In this document: positions 53,541 through 62,814 of the stretch, in pieces | Position numbering within the stretch: position 1 is the first letter of the stretch | Layout: each line of letters starts with the position of its first letter | Assembly (NCBI GenBank): GCA_017410165.1 | Contig: JAFQRH010000009.1 | Coordinates: 23,723-87,722, forward strand | DNA length: 64,000 nt | Source of the DNA: Alistipes sp. | Lineage (GTDB): Bacteria; Bacteroidota; Bacteroidia; Bacteroidales; Rikenellaceae | Reading direction: 5' to 3' | The notes under the pieces: generated by a model | Databases searched by the model: none | Seen by the model: the letters and a program-made list of their open reading frames with translations, nothing else | Told to the model about the DNA's origin: nothing | Position numbers and translations under genes: made by a program

Positions 53541-53638
53541 TCCCCCAGCAAGGTTGTTGTTAGTTTTGGGTTACTCCTATTTATAATAAGGATATACAAA
53601 CCGTCGAAAAGTTAAAAACGAAGTATGTGTTTCGTTCT

Positions 53639-53719
53639 AAAAAAAGAGGGGTTGCCTACCAAGTGAGCGGACAACCCCTGTTGTGGTGATTGTGTCGGGC
53701 TATGCAGCCCGACACAATC
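53639..53719 (-). terminator. Double terminator of the fumarate reductase operon
   Basis: GATTGTGTCGGGCT/AGCCCGACACAATC (14 bp, 53,688-53,719) lies just past the stop on the minus strand and is followed by AGGGGTTG/CAACCCCT (53,647-53,680) with a T run. Confidence 0.85.
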
Positions 53720-53722
53720 AGT

Positions 53723-54466
53723 TTAGTCCTCCAATTTTGCGCACAAGAACTCGCGGTTCAGGCGAGCGATGTGAGCAATCGAAATCGACTTCGGACACTC
53801 TGCCTGGCAAGCACCCGTATTGGTACAGTTACCAAAGCCGAGCTCGTCCATCTTGGCAACCATCGCCTTTGCACGACGTGCGCCCTCTACGCGGCCCTGA
53901 GGCAACTTTGCGAGTGACGATACGCGGGCTGCAACGAAGAGCATTGCCGAGCCGTTCTTACAAGTTGCAGCACAAGCACCACAACCAACGCAAGCAGCAG
54001 CATCCATCGACTCCTCGGCATCTGCCTGCGGAATCGGAATAGCGTTACCATCAGGCACCGAGTTGGTGCGAACCGATACAAAACCGCCTGCCTGCAAAAT
54101 CTCGTCATAAGCACCACGATTTACTACGAGGTCCTTGATAACAGGGAATGCAGCCGAACGCCACGGCTCGATGGTAATAGTCTGGCCATCTTTGAACTGG
54201 CGCATATAAATCTGGCAGGTGGTAACCGCCTGCGACGGACCGTGAGCGTGGCCGTCGATGTGCAACGAACACATACCGCAGATACCCTCGCGGCAGTCGT
54301 GGTCGAACGCTACCGGCTCCTCGCCTGCGTGAACGAGGTCGTTATTGAGGATGTCGAGCATTTCGAGGAACGAGGTGTCGGACGAGATATCCTTTACCTG
54401 ATACTCCTTGAATGCACCCTTCGATTTCGCGTCTTTCTGACGCCATATCTTTAATGTGAAATTCAT
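53723..54466 (-). CDS. frdB: Fumarate reductase/succinate dehydrogenase iron-sulfur subunit
   Basis: 247 residues. 2Fe-2S ligands in [20 protein letters not shown]; 4Fe-4S ligands in [18 protein letters not shown]; 3Fe-4S ligands in [13 protein letters not shown]. It carries electrons between the flavoprotein and the membrane cytochrome b. Bacteroidota use this enzyme chiefly as a menaquinol:fumarate reductase. Last gene of the operon. Confidence 0.96.
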   Translation of the reverse strand: MNFTLKIWRQKDAKSKGAFKEYQVKDISSDTSFLEMLDILNNDLVHAGEEPVAFDHDCREGICGMCSLHIDGHAHGPSQAVTTCQIYMRQFKDGQTITIEPWRSAAFPVIKDLVVNRGAYDEILQAGGFVSVRTNSVPDGNAIPIPQADAEESMDAAACVGCGACAATCKNGSAMLFVAARVSSLAKLPQGRVEGARRAKAMVAKMDELGFGNCTNTGACQAECPKSISIAHIARLNREFLCAKLED

Positions 54467-54501
54467 AATGAAGTCTGTATTAAAAGTTTAACGTCAAAAA
54501 A

Positions 54502-56448
54502 TTAGTCTTTGTAGTTACGTTTTGCGAGGTGTACAAACTCGAACGACAGCGGCTCCTTCGTGAGCTCCGGCACTTCGTCCATACCCTTGTACTCCCAAAC
54601 GGCTGCATATACGAAGTTCTCGTCGTCACGATCTGCCTCGCCCTCCTCGGTCTGATGCTCAACGCGGAAGTGACCACCGCAAGACTCCTCACGGTTGAGT
54701 GCGTCGCGTGCCATCAACTCACCGAGTTCGAGGAAGTCTGCCAGACGCAATGCCTTCTCCAACTCTACGTTGAACGAATCTGCCGTACCGACAACCTTAA
54801 CATCCTTCCAGAACTCCTTGCGCAGAGCTGCAATCTCAACGATTGCCTTCTCCAACGACTCCTTAGTACGAGCCATACCTACGTTGTCCCACATAATGTG
54901 ACCCAGACGCTTGTGGATATCATCCACCGACTGCGTACCGTTAATCGAGAGCAACTTCTCGATCTTCTCGCGAACGGCTTTCTCTGCCTCGTCAAATGCA
55001 GGCGTGTTGGTCGAAACCTTCGGTGCCTGAATCTTCTTTGCGAGGTAGTCGCCAATGGTGTAAGGCAATACAAAGTAACCGTCGGCCAAGCCCTGCATCA
55101 GCGCCGAAGCACCGAGGCGGTTTGCACCGTGGTCAGAGAAGTTCGCCTCACCGATTGCGTACAGACCAGGGATTGTAGTCATCAGGTTGTAGTCAACCCA
55201 GATACCACCCATTGTGTAGTGAACAGCAGGGAAGATCTGCATTGGCTGCTCGTATGGATTAACGTCGGTAATCTCCTTGTACATATCGAACAAGTTACCG
55301 TAACGCTTCTCGATAACCTCCTTACCCAGACGCTCGATAGCGGTCTTGAAGTCGAGGAACACTGCCAAACCGGTCTCGTTCACACCATAACCTGCGTCGC
55401 AACGCTCCTTTGCAGCGCGCGAAGCCACGTCACGTGGTACGAGGTTACCGAATGCAGGGTAACGACGCTCCAAGTAGTAGTCGCGATCCTCTTCGGCGAT
55501 ATCGGCAGGCATCTTCGTACCCTTGCGGATTGCCTCAACATCCTCCAACTTCTTCGGTACCCAGATACGACCATCGTTACGCAACGACTCCGACATCAGC
55601 GTCAGTTTCGACTGCTGCGTACCGTGAATCGGAATACAGGTCGGGTGAATCTGCGTGAAGCAAGGGTTTGCAAAGCCGGCGCCCTTACGGTAGCACTGGA
55701 ATGCAGCCGAGCCGTTCGATGCCATAGCGTTGGTCGAGAGGAAGAATACGTTACCGTAACCACCCGTAGCGATAACCACTGCGTGCGCACCGTGACGCTC
55801 GATTTCGCCGGTTACGAGGTTACGAGCGATAATACCGCGTGCCTCGCCATCCTCGATAACGATATCGAGCATCTCGTGACGAGTGTACGACTTAACCGAA
55901 CCGTTGTGAATCTCCTTGTTGAGTGCAGCGTAAGCACCGAGCAACAACTGCTGACCCGTCTGACCGCGAGCGTAGAACGTACGCGATACCTGCGCACCAC
56001 CGAACGAACGGTTAGCCAACAGACCGCCGTACTCACGTGCGAACGGAACACCCTGTGCTACGCACTGGTCGATGATGAGGTTCGACACCTCTGCCAAACG
56101 ATATACGTTTGCCTCACGAGCACGGTAGTCACCACCCTTGATGGTATCGTAGAAGAGACGATATACCGAGTCGTTATCGTTCTGATAGTTCTTTGCAGCG
56201 TTGATACCGCCCTGTGCAGCAATCGAGTGTGCACGACGAGGCGAGTCCTGGATGCAGAAAACCTTTACGTTGTAGCCGAGTTCGCCGAGCGAAGCAGCAG
56301 CGGATGCGCCGCCGAGGCCGGTACCTACGACGATGATATCCAACTTACGCTTGTTGGCAGGGCTCACAACTTTGATGGCTGCCTTGTGGTTGCTCCACTT
56401 TTGGGACAACTCACCAGCAGGGATTTTGGAATCTAATTTGAATGCCAT
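54502..56448 (-). CDS. frdA: Fumarate reductase/succinate dehydrogenase flavoprotein subunit
   Basis: 648 residues. FAD-binding [20 protein letters not shown], the covalent-FAD histidine in [19 protein letters not shown], the active-site [14 protein letters not shown] and the C-terminal substrate-binding [19 protein letters not shown]. It is of the B-type (epsilon-proteobacterial/Bacteroidota) family by length. Located 35 bases upstream of frdB. Confidence 0.96.
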   Translation of the reverse strand: MAFKLDSKIPAGELSQKWSNHKAAIKVVSPANKRKLDIIVVGTGLGGASAAASLGELGYNVKVFCIQDSPRRAHSIAAQGGINAAKNYQNDNDSVYRLFYDTIKGGDYRAREANVYRLAEVSNLIIDQCVAQGVPFAREYGGLLANRSFGGAQVSRTFYARGQTGQQLLLGAYAALNKEIHNGSVKSYTRHEMLDIVIEDGEARGIIARNLVTGEIERHGAHAVVIATGGYGNVFFLSTNAMASNGSAAFQCYRKGAGFANPCFTQIHPTCIPIHGTQQSKLTLMSESLRNDGRIWVPKKLEDVEAIRKGTKMPADIAEEDRDYYLERRYPAFGNLVPRDVASRAAKERCDAGYGVNETGLAVFLDFKTAIERLGKEVIEKRYGNLFDMYKEITDVNPYEQPMQIFPAVHYTMGGIWVDYNLMTTIPGLYAIGEANFSDHGANRLGASALMQGLADGYFVLPYTIGDYLAKKIQAPKVSTNTPAFDEAEKAVREKIEKLLSINGTQSVDDIHKRLGHIMWDNVGMARTKESLEKAIVEIAALRKEFWKDVKVVGTADSFNVELEKALRLADFLELGELMARDALNREESCGGHFRVEHQTEEGEADRDDENFVYAAVWEYKGMDEVPELTKEPLSFEFVHLAKRNYKD

Positions 56449-56495
56449 ATCTGTTTCGTTTTTTTATTGTTCTGAAATTTGTACGGGGTTATCTG

Positions 56496-57200
56496 TTAGC
56501 AGCAACCGCAGAGCGATTTAGCGTAGAATACCACCACAACAACTGCAAATCCGAGGAAGATGAGCGTCGAAACAATCTTCGCCAAGCACTTCAAACGCGG
56601 ATACCAAGTGTCGTTAGCCCAACCTGCGGTCTGGAACATCGACCATACACCGTGGTTGAGGTGCAACCACAGAGCAGCAAACCATACAAGGTAGAGAACT
56701 ACGTTGTACCACTGCGAGAAGGTGTACTGAATAATTGCAGCACCATCAGTTGGCGTTACAACGCTACCATCGCCGATCGTAACCTCGTGAGCACCCATCA
56801 ACTCTACGAGCATCATCTTTGCCCAGAAGTGCGAGAGGTGGAGCAACAGACCGAGGATGACGATAACGCCGAGCAGAAGCATATTCTTCGACTCCCAATC
56901 AACGCCTTTCTCGGTTACGGTTACGGCGTAGCGCACGTTACCGCGTGCCTTACGATTCTGCCAAGTGAGCCAGAACGCATACACAAAGTGTACGAGGACA
57001 CCAAGTGCGAGAACGGCCGTACCTGCCAAAGCGTACCAGTTGGCACCCAAAAATCCGCAAATCATATTGTAAGCGTCACCCGAAATGACTGCCACAATAT
57101 TCATTGCCATATGGATGAGAATGAAGAGCACGAGGAAACAACCCGAGATGCTCATTACAAGTTTTCTTCCAAGAGACGAATTAGTTAAAAAACAACCCAT
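56496..57200 (-). CDS. frdC: Fumarate reductase/succinate dehydrogenase cytochrome b subunit
   Basis: 234 residues from MGCFLTNSSLGRKLVMSISG with five transmembrane helices. Histidines in FILIHMAMNI, VHFVYAFWL, LHLSHFWAKM and LHLNHGVWSM are the expected haem b ligands of the single-subunit, di-haem type. The start at 57,200 is chosen because the family starts this way; an upstream extension crosses the promoter. First gene of the operon. Confidence 0.94.
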   Translation of the reverse strand: MGCFLTNSSLGRKLVMSISGCFLVLFILIHMAMNIVAVISGDAYNMICGFLGANWYALAGTAVLALGVLVHFVYAFWLTWQNRKARGNVRYAVTVTEKGVDWESKNMLLLGVIVILGLLLHLSHFWAKMMLVELMGAHEVTIGDGSVVTPTDGAAIIQYTFSQWYNVVLYLVWFAALWLHLNHGVWSMFQTAGWANDTWYPRLKCLAKIVSTLIFLGFAVVVVVFYAKSLCGCC

Positions 57201-57305
57201 AATGATTTGAAAATAGTTTTTATTAATGTTATTTTTGTAAAAAGTTTGTTCTCTGTTTGTGCGCATCCTGCCGTATAAGTTCCTCTTATACCGACATAGA
57301 ACATA

Positions 57306-57313
57306 CAAATATA
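57306..57313 (-). promoter_or_regulatory. -7 box for the fumarate reductase operon
   Basis: TATATTTG on the minus strand, 106 bases before frdC, leaving a leader of about 100 bases. Confidence 0.5.
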
Positions 57314-57363
57314 CGAATTGTTTGCGAAATAACAACTAAATTATAAATAATTTATACCTAAAA

Positions 57364-57921
57364 ATGAGTATAGAATCGAAGCAGAAGATACGCGCCGCAG
57401 CAAAATCGGCGGTGCGGGCGTTGAGTATCACGCAGAAAGCATCCTCCTCGGAGGCAATCTTCCGATGCGTGGCATCGCTCGACAAGGTGCGCTTGGCAAC
57501 AACCGTTGCACTCTTTTCGTCGCTTCCGGACGAGCCACAAACCGAGAAGATTATCACTCGTTTGGCAGCCGAGCGACGCGTGGTGTTGCCGCGTGTGGAT
57601 GGCGAGGATATGGATTTCTACCTCTACACACCCTCGTCGGCCGACGAGTCGGGACGGCTTGCAAGCGGAGCATTCGGCATCGCCGAACCACAGGGCAACG
57701 TGCGTGTTGCACCGTCGGAGATTGATGTGATTATCGTGCCGGGGGTGGCCTTTACGCGCGATGGCGTGCGTTGTGGCAGAGGTCGTGGCTACTACGACAA
57801 ATATCTCTCGCGCGCAGATTTTCACGCCTTCAAAATCGGGGTTTGCTACGCGTGTCAGATTTTCGACGAGATACCCGCCGAGCCACACGACGTGCGTATG
57901 GACGAGGTTGTTGCCCGTTAA
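57364..57921 (+). CDS. 5-formyltetrahydrofolate cyclo-ligase
   Basis: 185 residues. N-terminal MSIESKQKIRAAAKSAVRAL and the family signature PGVAFTRDGVRCGRGRGYYD near residue 125 (nucleotide and folate binding). It converts 5-formyl-THF to methenyl-THF with ATP. Divergent from the fumarate reductase operon, upstream of tRNA-Ser. Confidence 0.94.
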   Translation: MSIESKQKIRAAAKSAVRALSITQKASSSEAIFRCVASLDKVRLATTVALFSSLPDEPQTEKIITRLAAERRVVLPRVDGEDMDFYLYTPSSADESGRLASGAFGIAEPQGNVRVAPSEIDVIIVPGVAFTRDGVRCGRGRGYYDKYLSRADFHAFKIGVCYACQIFDEIPAEPHDVRMDEVVAR

Positions 57922-57922
57922 A

Positions 57923-57954
57923 TTTGGTATATTCGGAAAAATACTCTATATTTG
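57923..57954 (+). promoter_or_regulatory. Promoter for tRNA-Ser
   Basis: TTTG (57,923-57,926), 20 bases, TATATTTG (57,947-57,954), 32 bases before the tRNA. Confidence 0.65.
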
Positions 57955-57986
57955 TCGGCTGAAAATCCGCAAGGAGCGCATTATAA

Positions 57987-58074
57987 GGAAAGGTGCAGGA
58001 GTGGTTGAACTGGCCCGCCTGGAAAGCGAGTAAACGTCAAAAGCGTTTCAGGGGTTCGAATCCCCTCCTTTCCG
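57987..58074 (+). tRNA. tRNA-Ser (GGA)
   Basis: 88 bases with the long variable arm of class II tRNAs. Acceptor GGAAAGG/CCTTTCC with discriminator G; anticodon loop CTGGAAA (GGA); T arm GGGG-TTCGAAT-CCCC. The prophage begins after it, so its 3' end is the probable attB/attL core. Confidence 0.95.
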
Positions 58075-58079
58075 CTGAG

Positions 58080-58117
58080 AATGAGGAAGTTACGAAAAGG
58101 TAACTTCCTCATTTTGT
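58080..58117 (+). terminator. Terminator after tRNA-Ser
   Basis: AATGAGGAAGTTAC pairs perfectly with GTAACTTCCTCATT around GAAAAG, followed by TTGTTTTTG. Confidence 0.8.
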
Positions 58118-58160
58118 TTTTGTTGCCACCGTAACTCGCTGATTTAGGGGTTGATGCAAT

Positions 58161-58324
58161 GACTACTCTGGTGCGAATTATGACTACTCGCCCGATGTAA
58201 AGTGTTGGTTATAAGAGGGGTAAAAACAGGGGTTTAGACATCAAGTCGTAACCAATTCGTAACCACGATTTGCATTCCTTGTAACCTGACTACTATTGTC
58301 TAAAAAGCGACTACTTTTGACTAC
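58161..58324. repeat. Cluster of GACTACT repeats before the prophage integrase
   Basis: GACTACT at 58,161, 58,182, 58,287 and 58,308, and GACTACA at 58,318, all in the same orientation in the gap between tRNA-Ser and the integrase. Candidate arm-type binding sites of the recombinase. The gap 58,118-58,387 has no gene. Confidence 0.6.
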
Positions 58325-58387
58325 ACCCTTTTGGCTTTCAAATAGTTAGAGATATTTACCTTTGTATCACTAAATATTTGAAGAGTT

Positions 58388-59713
58388 ATGAAAGCGAAAA
58401 GACAAAACACAAAAAGCACCTTCTGCGTAATCTTTGTAATCCAGAAGGGCAAGTGCCGTCCCGATGGCACAGCACCCATTGTAGCACGAATCACCCTCAA
58501 TGGTGAGATGGTGCATTTCTCCACCAAACTTTACATCCACCCCGATCGTTGGCTACCGTTGGAGTACAAGACCATTGGTAAGACCTCTGAGGAGAAACTA
58601 ATCAACGAAACACTCTTTGACCTGCAATCTACCATCAAGCGCAAGTACAACGAGATGCTCTTCCGAGGTGAGGTTGTTACCGCAAACAAGATAAAGAGTT
58701 CGATGCTATGCCTGGATGACCGCAGCATGACGCTAATATCACTTTGCGACCTCTACATCTCGGAGTACGAGAAGTTGGTGCTATCGCAAGACTATGGCAA
58801 GGAGTCATATTTTAGATATAAGGTATGCCGCAAGCGACTCCAGGAGTTTATGCTCGATGTCTATAAAGTGAACGACCTTCCATTGCAGGATGTAAACAAA
58901 CGCTTTCTCGACAAACTTTACCTTTGGTTGCGTTCAGAGCGCAAGCTGAACAACAATACGGCAGTGAAGTTTATGCATCGCTTCTCCTCCATTCACAAAA
59001 TGGCGCGTGACAATGGCTGGGTTGTTGGCGACCCCTTCAAGCAGCAAAACCTCCACCTTGACAAGGTAGATAGGGGTTATCTTACAACCGAGGAGATCGC
59101 TCGCATTCAGACCAAGGAGTTCGATAGTCAGCGTTTGGAGCGTGTCAGAGACATTTTCCTATTCAGCTGCTACACTGGACTTGCTTATATCGATGTCTAT
59201 AATCTTTCAGAGGAACATTTGAAGGAGTGGGCAGATGGTAGCATGTGGATCTGTTTCAAACGCCAAAAGACCAAAGTGCCATTCAATGTACGCCTGCTGG
59301 ATATACCATTACAAATCATCAAAAAATATGAGCATTGTCGTACTGGCAGACGACTACTCCCCGTACCAACGAATCAGAAGTGTAACGAGTACCTCAAAGA
59401 GATTGCCGAGGTGTGTGGTATTCACAAGGAGATTACATTCCATGTTGCCCGCCACACTTTTGCCACTACCATTACCTTGGAGAATGGCGTACCTATCGAG
59501 ACGGTCAGTAAGATGCTCGGACATACCAATGTGCGTACAACGCAGATTTACGCCCGCATCACTGACCAGAAGATTAGTTCGGATATGGCTATCCTGGAGG
59601 ACAAAATCAGCCAGCTCTACAATATGCCTATCGCCTTATCGCGCGAGTCTAAACGCATCGAGGAGCAGTTGGTCGAGATAGAGAAGTTTGCCATAGCCGC
59701 AGGGTTGGCATAG
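58388..59713 (+). CDS. Tyrosine recombinase (prophage integrase)
   Basis: 441 residues: N-terminal arm-binding domain (KGKCRPDGTAPIVARITLNG), phage_int_SAM-like domain (residues about 120-225) and catalytic domain. TGLAYIDVYNL occupies the place of the first catalytic arginine motif (Arg absent, as in IntDOT); HVARHTFATT supplies His-x-x-Arg, and LGHTNVRTTQIYARI the tyrosine. Same family as the broken integrase at 20,765 and intact throughout. A -7-like TACCTTTG lies at 58,357-58,364. Confidence 0.93.
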   Translation: MKAKRQNTKSTFCVIFVIQKGKCRPDGTAPIVARITLNGEMVHFSTKLYIHPDRWLPLEYKTIGKTSEEKLINETLFDLQSTIKRKYNEMLFRGEVVTANKIKSSMLCLDDRSMTLISLCDLYISEYEKLVLSQDYGKESYFRYKVCRKRLQEFMLDVYKVNDLPLQDVNKRFLDKLYLWLRSERKLNNNTAVKFMHRFSSIHKMARDNGWVVGDPFKQQNLHLDKVDRGYLTTEEIARIQTKEFDSQRLERVRDIFLFSCYTGLAYIDVYNLSEEHLKEWADGSMWICFKRQKTKVPFNVRLLDIPLQIIKKYEHCRTGRRLLPVPTNQKCNEYLKEIAEVCGIHKEITFHVARHTFATTITLENGVPIETVSKMLGHTNVRTTQIYARITDQKISSDMAILEDKISQLYNMPIALSRESKRIEEQLVEIEKFAIAAGLA

Positions 59714-59730
59714 TACATAATATATATTAG

Positions 59731-59776
59731 TATAGGGTGCGTAAGGCGAAAATGCTACGCACCCTATACGCTTTTT
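59731..59776. terminator. Terminator after the prophage integrase
   Basis: TATAGGGTGCGTA pairs perfectly with TACGCACCCTATA around a 12-base loop; CGCTTTTTT follows. It also serves the convergent tail gene. Confidence 0.85.
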
Positions 59777-59783
59777 TACGCAC

Positions 59784-60482
59784 CTATACCAGCTCCCAGC
59801 CCTTATCGGTGGCAATGGCTTTTTGCTCGTCTGTAAGTTTGCCGAGGTTGGTCGAGCCGATTTTGCAGGTCAAGTCTTGTGCATTCTCGCATAGGGCGTT
59901 GAGCAGGGACAATAGACTATCTACCGAGAGCTTCGGGCAACCGTTCATCGCCACATCGACATTTATCGTCCCAGCAAAGCGCACCTCCACCAGCGACTTA
60001 CACGAAGTGAAGGTGGTGTCAATCTGGCTCGTGACATTGGAGAAATCCAGCGTGGAGTATATTGCCGTTAGCGATGAACATCCATGAAATAGCTCCGAGG
60101 CAGATGTGATGCTTCGTGTGTCGAGTCCATCAATCTCCGTTAGTGCGGAGCATCCATAGAATGCCCACATCATATTCGTAACATTGGCGGTTTCGAGTTG
60201 CGGAACACGCGTGAGCGATGTACACTTGTAGCACATCTGGTACATAGAGTCGAACTGCCGAAAGTCGAGCGAGGCGGGCAACTCGGTTAGTGTTGTATTC
60301 TCCTTAAAGAGTTGATACGCATTTCTAACCTCGTTCATACCCGTTGGTATCTTGTACACTTGGCTTGCAAGTTCGGCAAACGACATTGTGTAGTCGGCAG
60401 TGCCTCCCTGGTCTGTAATGGCATCCACAAGGTAATCGCGCACCACAGCCAGGCGGTTGATGATATTTGAAAAGTCTCCCAT
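59784..60482 (-). CDS. BspA/DUF285-type leucine-rich-repeat phage protein
   Basis: 232 residues. Residues about 60-190 are repeats of about 23 residues of the type FxxMYxCxxLTxxPxLxTxxVTxM (DSMYQMCYKCTSLTRVPQLE; MMWAFYGCSALTEIDGLDTR; ELFHGCSSLTAIYSTLDFSN), the BspA-like/DUF285 surface repeat. The N-terminus (IINRLAVVRDYLVDAITDQG) is typical of proteins at the distal end of Bacteroidota phage tails. It abuts the small gene upstream (shared base). Likely host-recognition or adhesin tip. Confidence 0.8.
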   Translation of the reverse strand: MGDFSNIINRLAVVRDYLVDAITDQGGTADYTMSFAELASQVYKIPTGMNEVRNAYQLFKENTTLTELPASLDFRQFDSMYQMCYKCTSLTRVPQLETANVTNMMWAFYGCSALTEIDGLDTRSITSASELFHGCSSLTAIYSTLDFSNVTSQIDTTFTSCKSLVEVRFAGTINVDVAMNGCPKLSVDSLLSLLNALCENAQDLTCKIGSTNLGKLTDEQKAIATDKGWELV

Positions 60483-60673
60483 TAGCCAATAATCTCGATT
60501 AGGGCATCCATCAACTCATGGATGCCGAGTGATTCTCTGAGTTGCTCGACCATTGCTTCGTAGGTTATCGAGTAGGCTCCTCCGTTGCGATCAACCTCGA
60601 AGCGATCCGAGGAGGATAGTGTTGCGGTTGGCGTAAGCTCCGCGATGGTAACGCCCGTTGTGTTGTCTGCCAT
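60482..60673 (-). CDS. Small phage tail-cassette protein
   Basis: 63 residues (MADNTTGVTIAELTPTATLS ... MDALIEIIG) starting one base after, and ending on the start base of, its neighbours. The VTIAELTPTATLSSSDRFEV segment resembles the N-terminal shaft region of the 711-residue fibre (IRIKELASAAGQLDKFDEFE), so it is probably an attachment adaptor for the distal LRR protein. Confidence 0.65.
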   Translation of the reverse strand: MADNTTGVTIAELTPTATLSSSDRFEVDRNGGAYSITYEAMVEQLRESLGIHELMDALIEIIG

Positions 60674-60676
60674 AGT

Positions 60677-62812
60677 TTAGTAGTCGTATTTTTCGTAGTA
60701 AAGCATTGTGTTATAAGACTCCACCCACCAGCATTTGCCTCGTTCTACACTTGGCACTGCCACGAGCTGTAACAACCCTGCATGCATAATTAGGCGTTGA
60801 ACGGGGACGAAGCTCAACCCTGCATCATCGAGTGATTTGGGTGTAAGCACACCCGAATCTTCATCATCAATAGCCAAAATTAGCGATGGCGAGGAGCGCG
60901 TACGAACGGGGACATCATAGAGTGTTAATACACTGCCCACATAATCCTCAGAAGTCGGGAGTCGCAACCAGACCTCATATCCACCAAATTTTGGGCGACC
61001 AGAGGTTATGAGGTTAAAGTTTCTATTAACCGTATACTCTTGTGTCGTTTCGTCATAGTCAGTTCCCTCCTCGTACAATCCCTTAAATGGGACTTTGACA
61101 TATCCTCCGAACACTCCTGTTCCCATCTCGACATGCCCATCCTCGTAGATGCGGGTGGTAGCTTCGGCTGCGCTCTCGATGCCTTCAGCACCAGCGAAGA
61201 ACATCAGTTTGCCATGCTTGGGGTCTGTTGCGCCTGCCAAAGCACAGCCTGCCATACCAGCCACAACCTTTGCGTTGCCCTCATCCTTGACACCCACGAA
61301 GCCAGAGAGCACCACGCCTGCCTGCCCATCCAGCTCGGTTGTCGAGTTCTGGAAATTATCCCGCAGGTAGTCCAGGTCGGAGGATGTTGCGGCAGCATCG
61401 CGCAGCAGCTTCGTGATGGTGGCACGAGCCTCGTAGTATGCCCCAATATAGGCGAAGTCGTCCTCTATCTCGATGTATTCGGGCGTGGCTGCGGTGTACT
61501 TCTCCAAAGCCGACACAGCCAAAATATAGGCGTTGACATAGGCATCCCAGCTGTCGTTCTTCTTGTAGACTCTACGCGCACTTCCTCCCGCTGTTCGGAG
61601 CACTCCGTTAGCCACGCGGAGATACTCCGCTACGAGATATCGCTCCGCATCGATAAGGAGCTCTTCGTACTCGGCACGGATATCAGCGAGTCGCTCTCGG
61701 AGGTAGGTCTTCTCTACGGGCGAGATTACCGAGTCGGAGTTCATCTGCGCCAGGCTCTCCTTGGCTGATTCCACATCCTCAATCAACACATCAAGGTTTG
61801 TTCCCTCTTCGGGGTTAGTGGGGTCTATACGCCCGAAGCGGAGCACACCATCTTTGAACGATATGCCACAACCCGTTGAGCGGTCATAGAGCTGTACATC
61901 GCCCGATACCGAGTCAAACCAGGAGTCGCCCAGCGCATCGGAGATGTAGCCCTGCAGATAGATGTTTTTTAGATAGGCTGAGTACCCTCGCATATTGAGT
62001 CCATGAGCCGAGAGGTTACTTAAATCTCCAAACTGCGCGGCAATGTTGCGTAAGCGTATGCGCCAGTCGTTCATCCCCACGAGGTAGCGTTCGTAGGTGC
62101 GTGTCGAGTAACGCGATGTCTGGCGCGTTGTGTCGGTTGTGTTACCAAACGCCACAATGTTCATCGCCTCGGCTGGGTGGTATGGAAAACCCTCGCGCAG
62201 CTCGTATCGCCACTCTCCGTAGGTCGAGGCGTTCAGACACTCGACAAGTTTGAAGTAGCAAGTCGTAAAGCCTGCGAAGGTGCGAGTGCCGAAGGAGTCG
62301 TCCGAGTCGATGGTCGGCTCGGTGTAGTTGCCAACCTCCGCGTTTTTGAAGATGCCCATGCAGAGGTCGTTGGTGCGGAGGGAGCTTATCTCTCCCACCT
62401 CCAACTTGATAACCAGGCGGCAGGTCTCTCTATCGACCAGCTCGATGATGCCCGCACCAGGTGCTGACCACTGATCGCCAACGGTGGTCTCCACACGATT
62501 GTAGTGAAACTCTGGCACCTCTAAAAACTCCTCCAGGCGGAGGTTGCGCATATAGGTGTTACCCTCGACCGAGAGATCTCCCGACACTACGCCTCCCGTC
62601 TTGTCGAGCTTCTTGTCGAGCGAGGATTGCAGACCCTGCACCTCGGCTATCTTGTGGGTGTGAGCCTTCGGAGCGACACGCTCCTGGAGTTCTCGACCCT
62701 TTATCTTCATAGAGGCTTCGGCAGCGGGGACATCGACAATAAACTCGAACTCATCGAACTTGTCGAGTTGCCCTGCGGCTGATGCTAATTCTTTGATGCG
62801 TATCTCTGACAT
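60677..62812 (-). CDS. Prophage tail fibre / receptor-binding protein
   Basis: 711 residues. N-terminal tail-attachment segment (IRIKELASAAGQLDKFDEFE), then KAHTHKIAEVQGLQSSLDKK and GGVVSGDLSVEGNTYMRNLR, hallmarks of phage fibre shafts. The middle is a beta-rich knob (residues 100-340); residues about 345-480 are a long helical coiled region (SPVEKTYLRERLADIRAEYE); the C-terminal 200 residues are beta-rich (FFAGAEGIESAAEATTRIYE). Upstream of the small adaptor and LRR protein, forming the host-binding cassette. Confidence 0.78.
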   Translation of the reverse strand: MSEIRIKELASAAGQLDKFDEFEFIVDVPAAEASMKIKGRELQERVAPKAHTHKIAEVQGLQSSLDKKLDKTGGVVSGDLSVEGNTYMRNLRLEEFLEVPEFHYNRVETTVGDQWSAPGAGIIELVDRETCRLVIKLEVGEISSLRTNDLCMGIFKNAEVGNYTEPTIDSDDSFGTRTFAGFTTCYFKLVECLNASTYGEWRYELREGFPYHPAEAMNIVAFGNTTDTTRQTSRYSTRTYERYLVGMNDWRIRLRNIAAQFGDLSNLSAHGLNMRGYSAYLKNIYLQGYISDALGDSWFDSVSGDVQLYDRSTGCGISFKDGVLRFGRIDPTNPEEGTNLDVLIEDVESAKESLAQMNSDSVISPVEKTYLRERLADIRAEYEELLIDAERYLVAEYLRVANGVLRTAGGSARRVYKKNDSWDAYVNAYILAVSALEKYTAATPEYIEIEDDFAYIGAYYEARATITKLLRDAAATSSDLDYLRDNFQNSTTELDGQAGVVLSGFVGVKDEGNAKVVAGMAGCALAGATDPKHGKLMFFAGAEGIESAAEATTRIYEDGHVEMGTGVFGGYVKVPFKGLYEEGTDYDETTQEYTVNRNFNLITSGRPKFGGYEVWLRLPTSEDYVGSVLTLYDVPVRTRSSPSLILAIDDEDSGVLTPKSLDDAGLSFVPVQRLIMHAGLLQLVAVPSVERGKCWWVESYNTMLYYEKYDY

Positions 62813-62814
62813 TG

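Noticed and set aside
51921..53615. 564-codon plus-strand open frame opposite the barrel receptor
   Set aside because: Antisense artefact; the receptor has signal peptide, plug and barrel motifs.
54529..56436. 635-codon plus-strand open frame opposite frdA
   Set aside because: Full overlap with the highly conserved flavoprotein subunit on the other strand.
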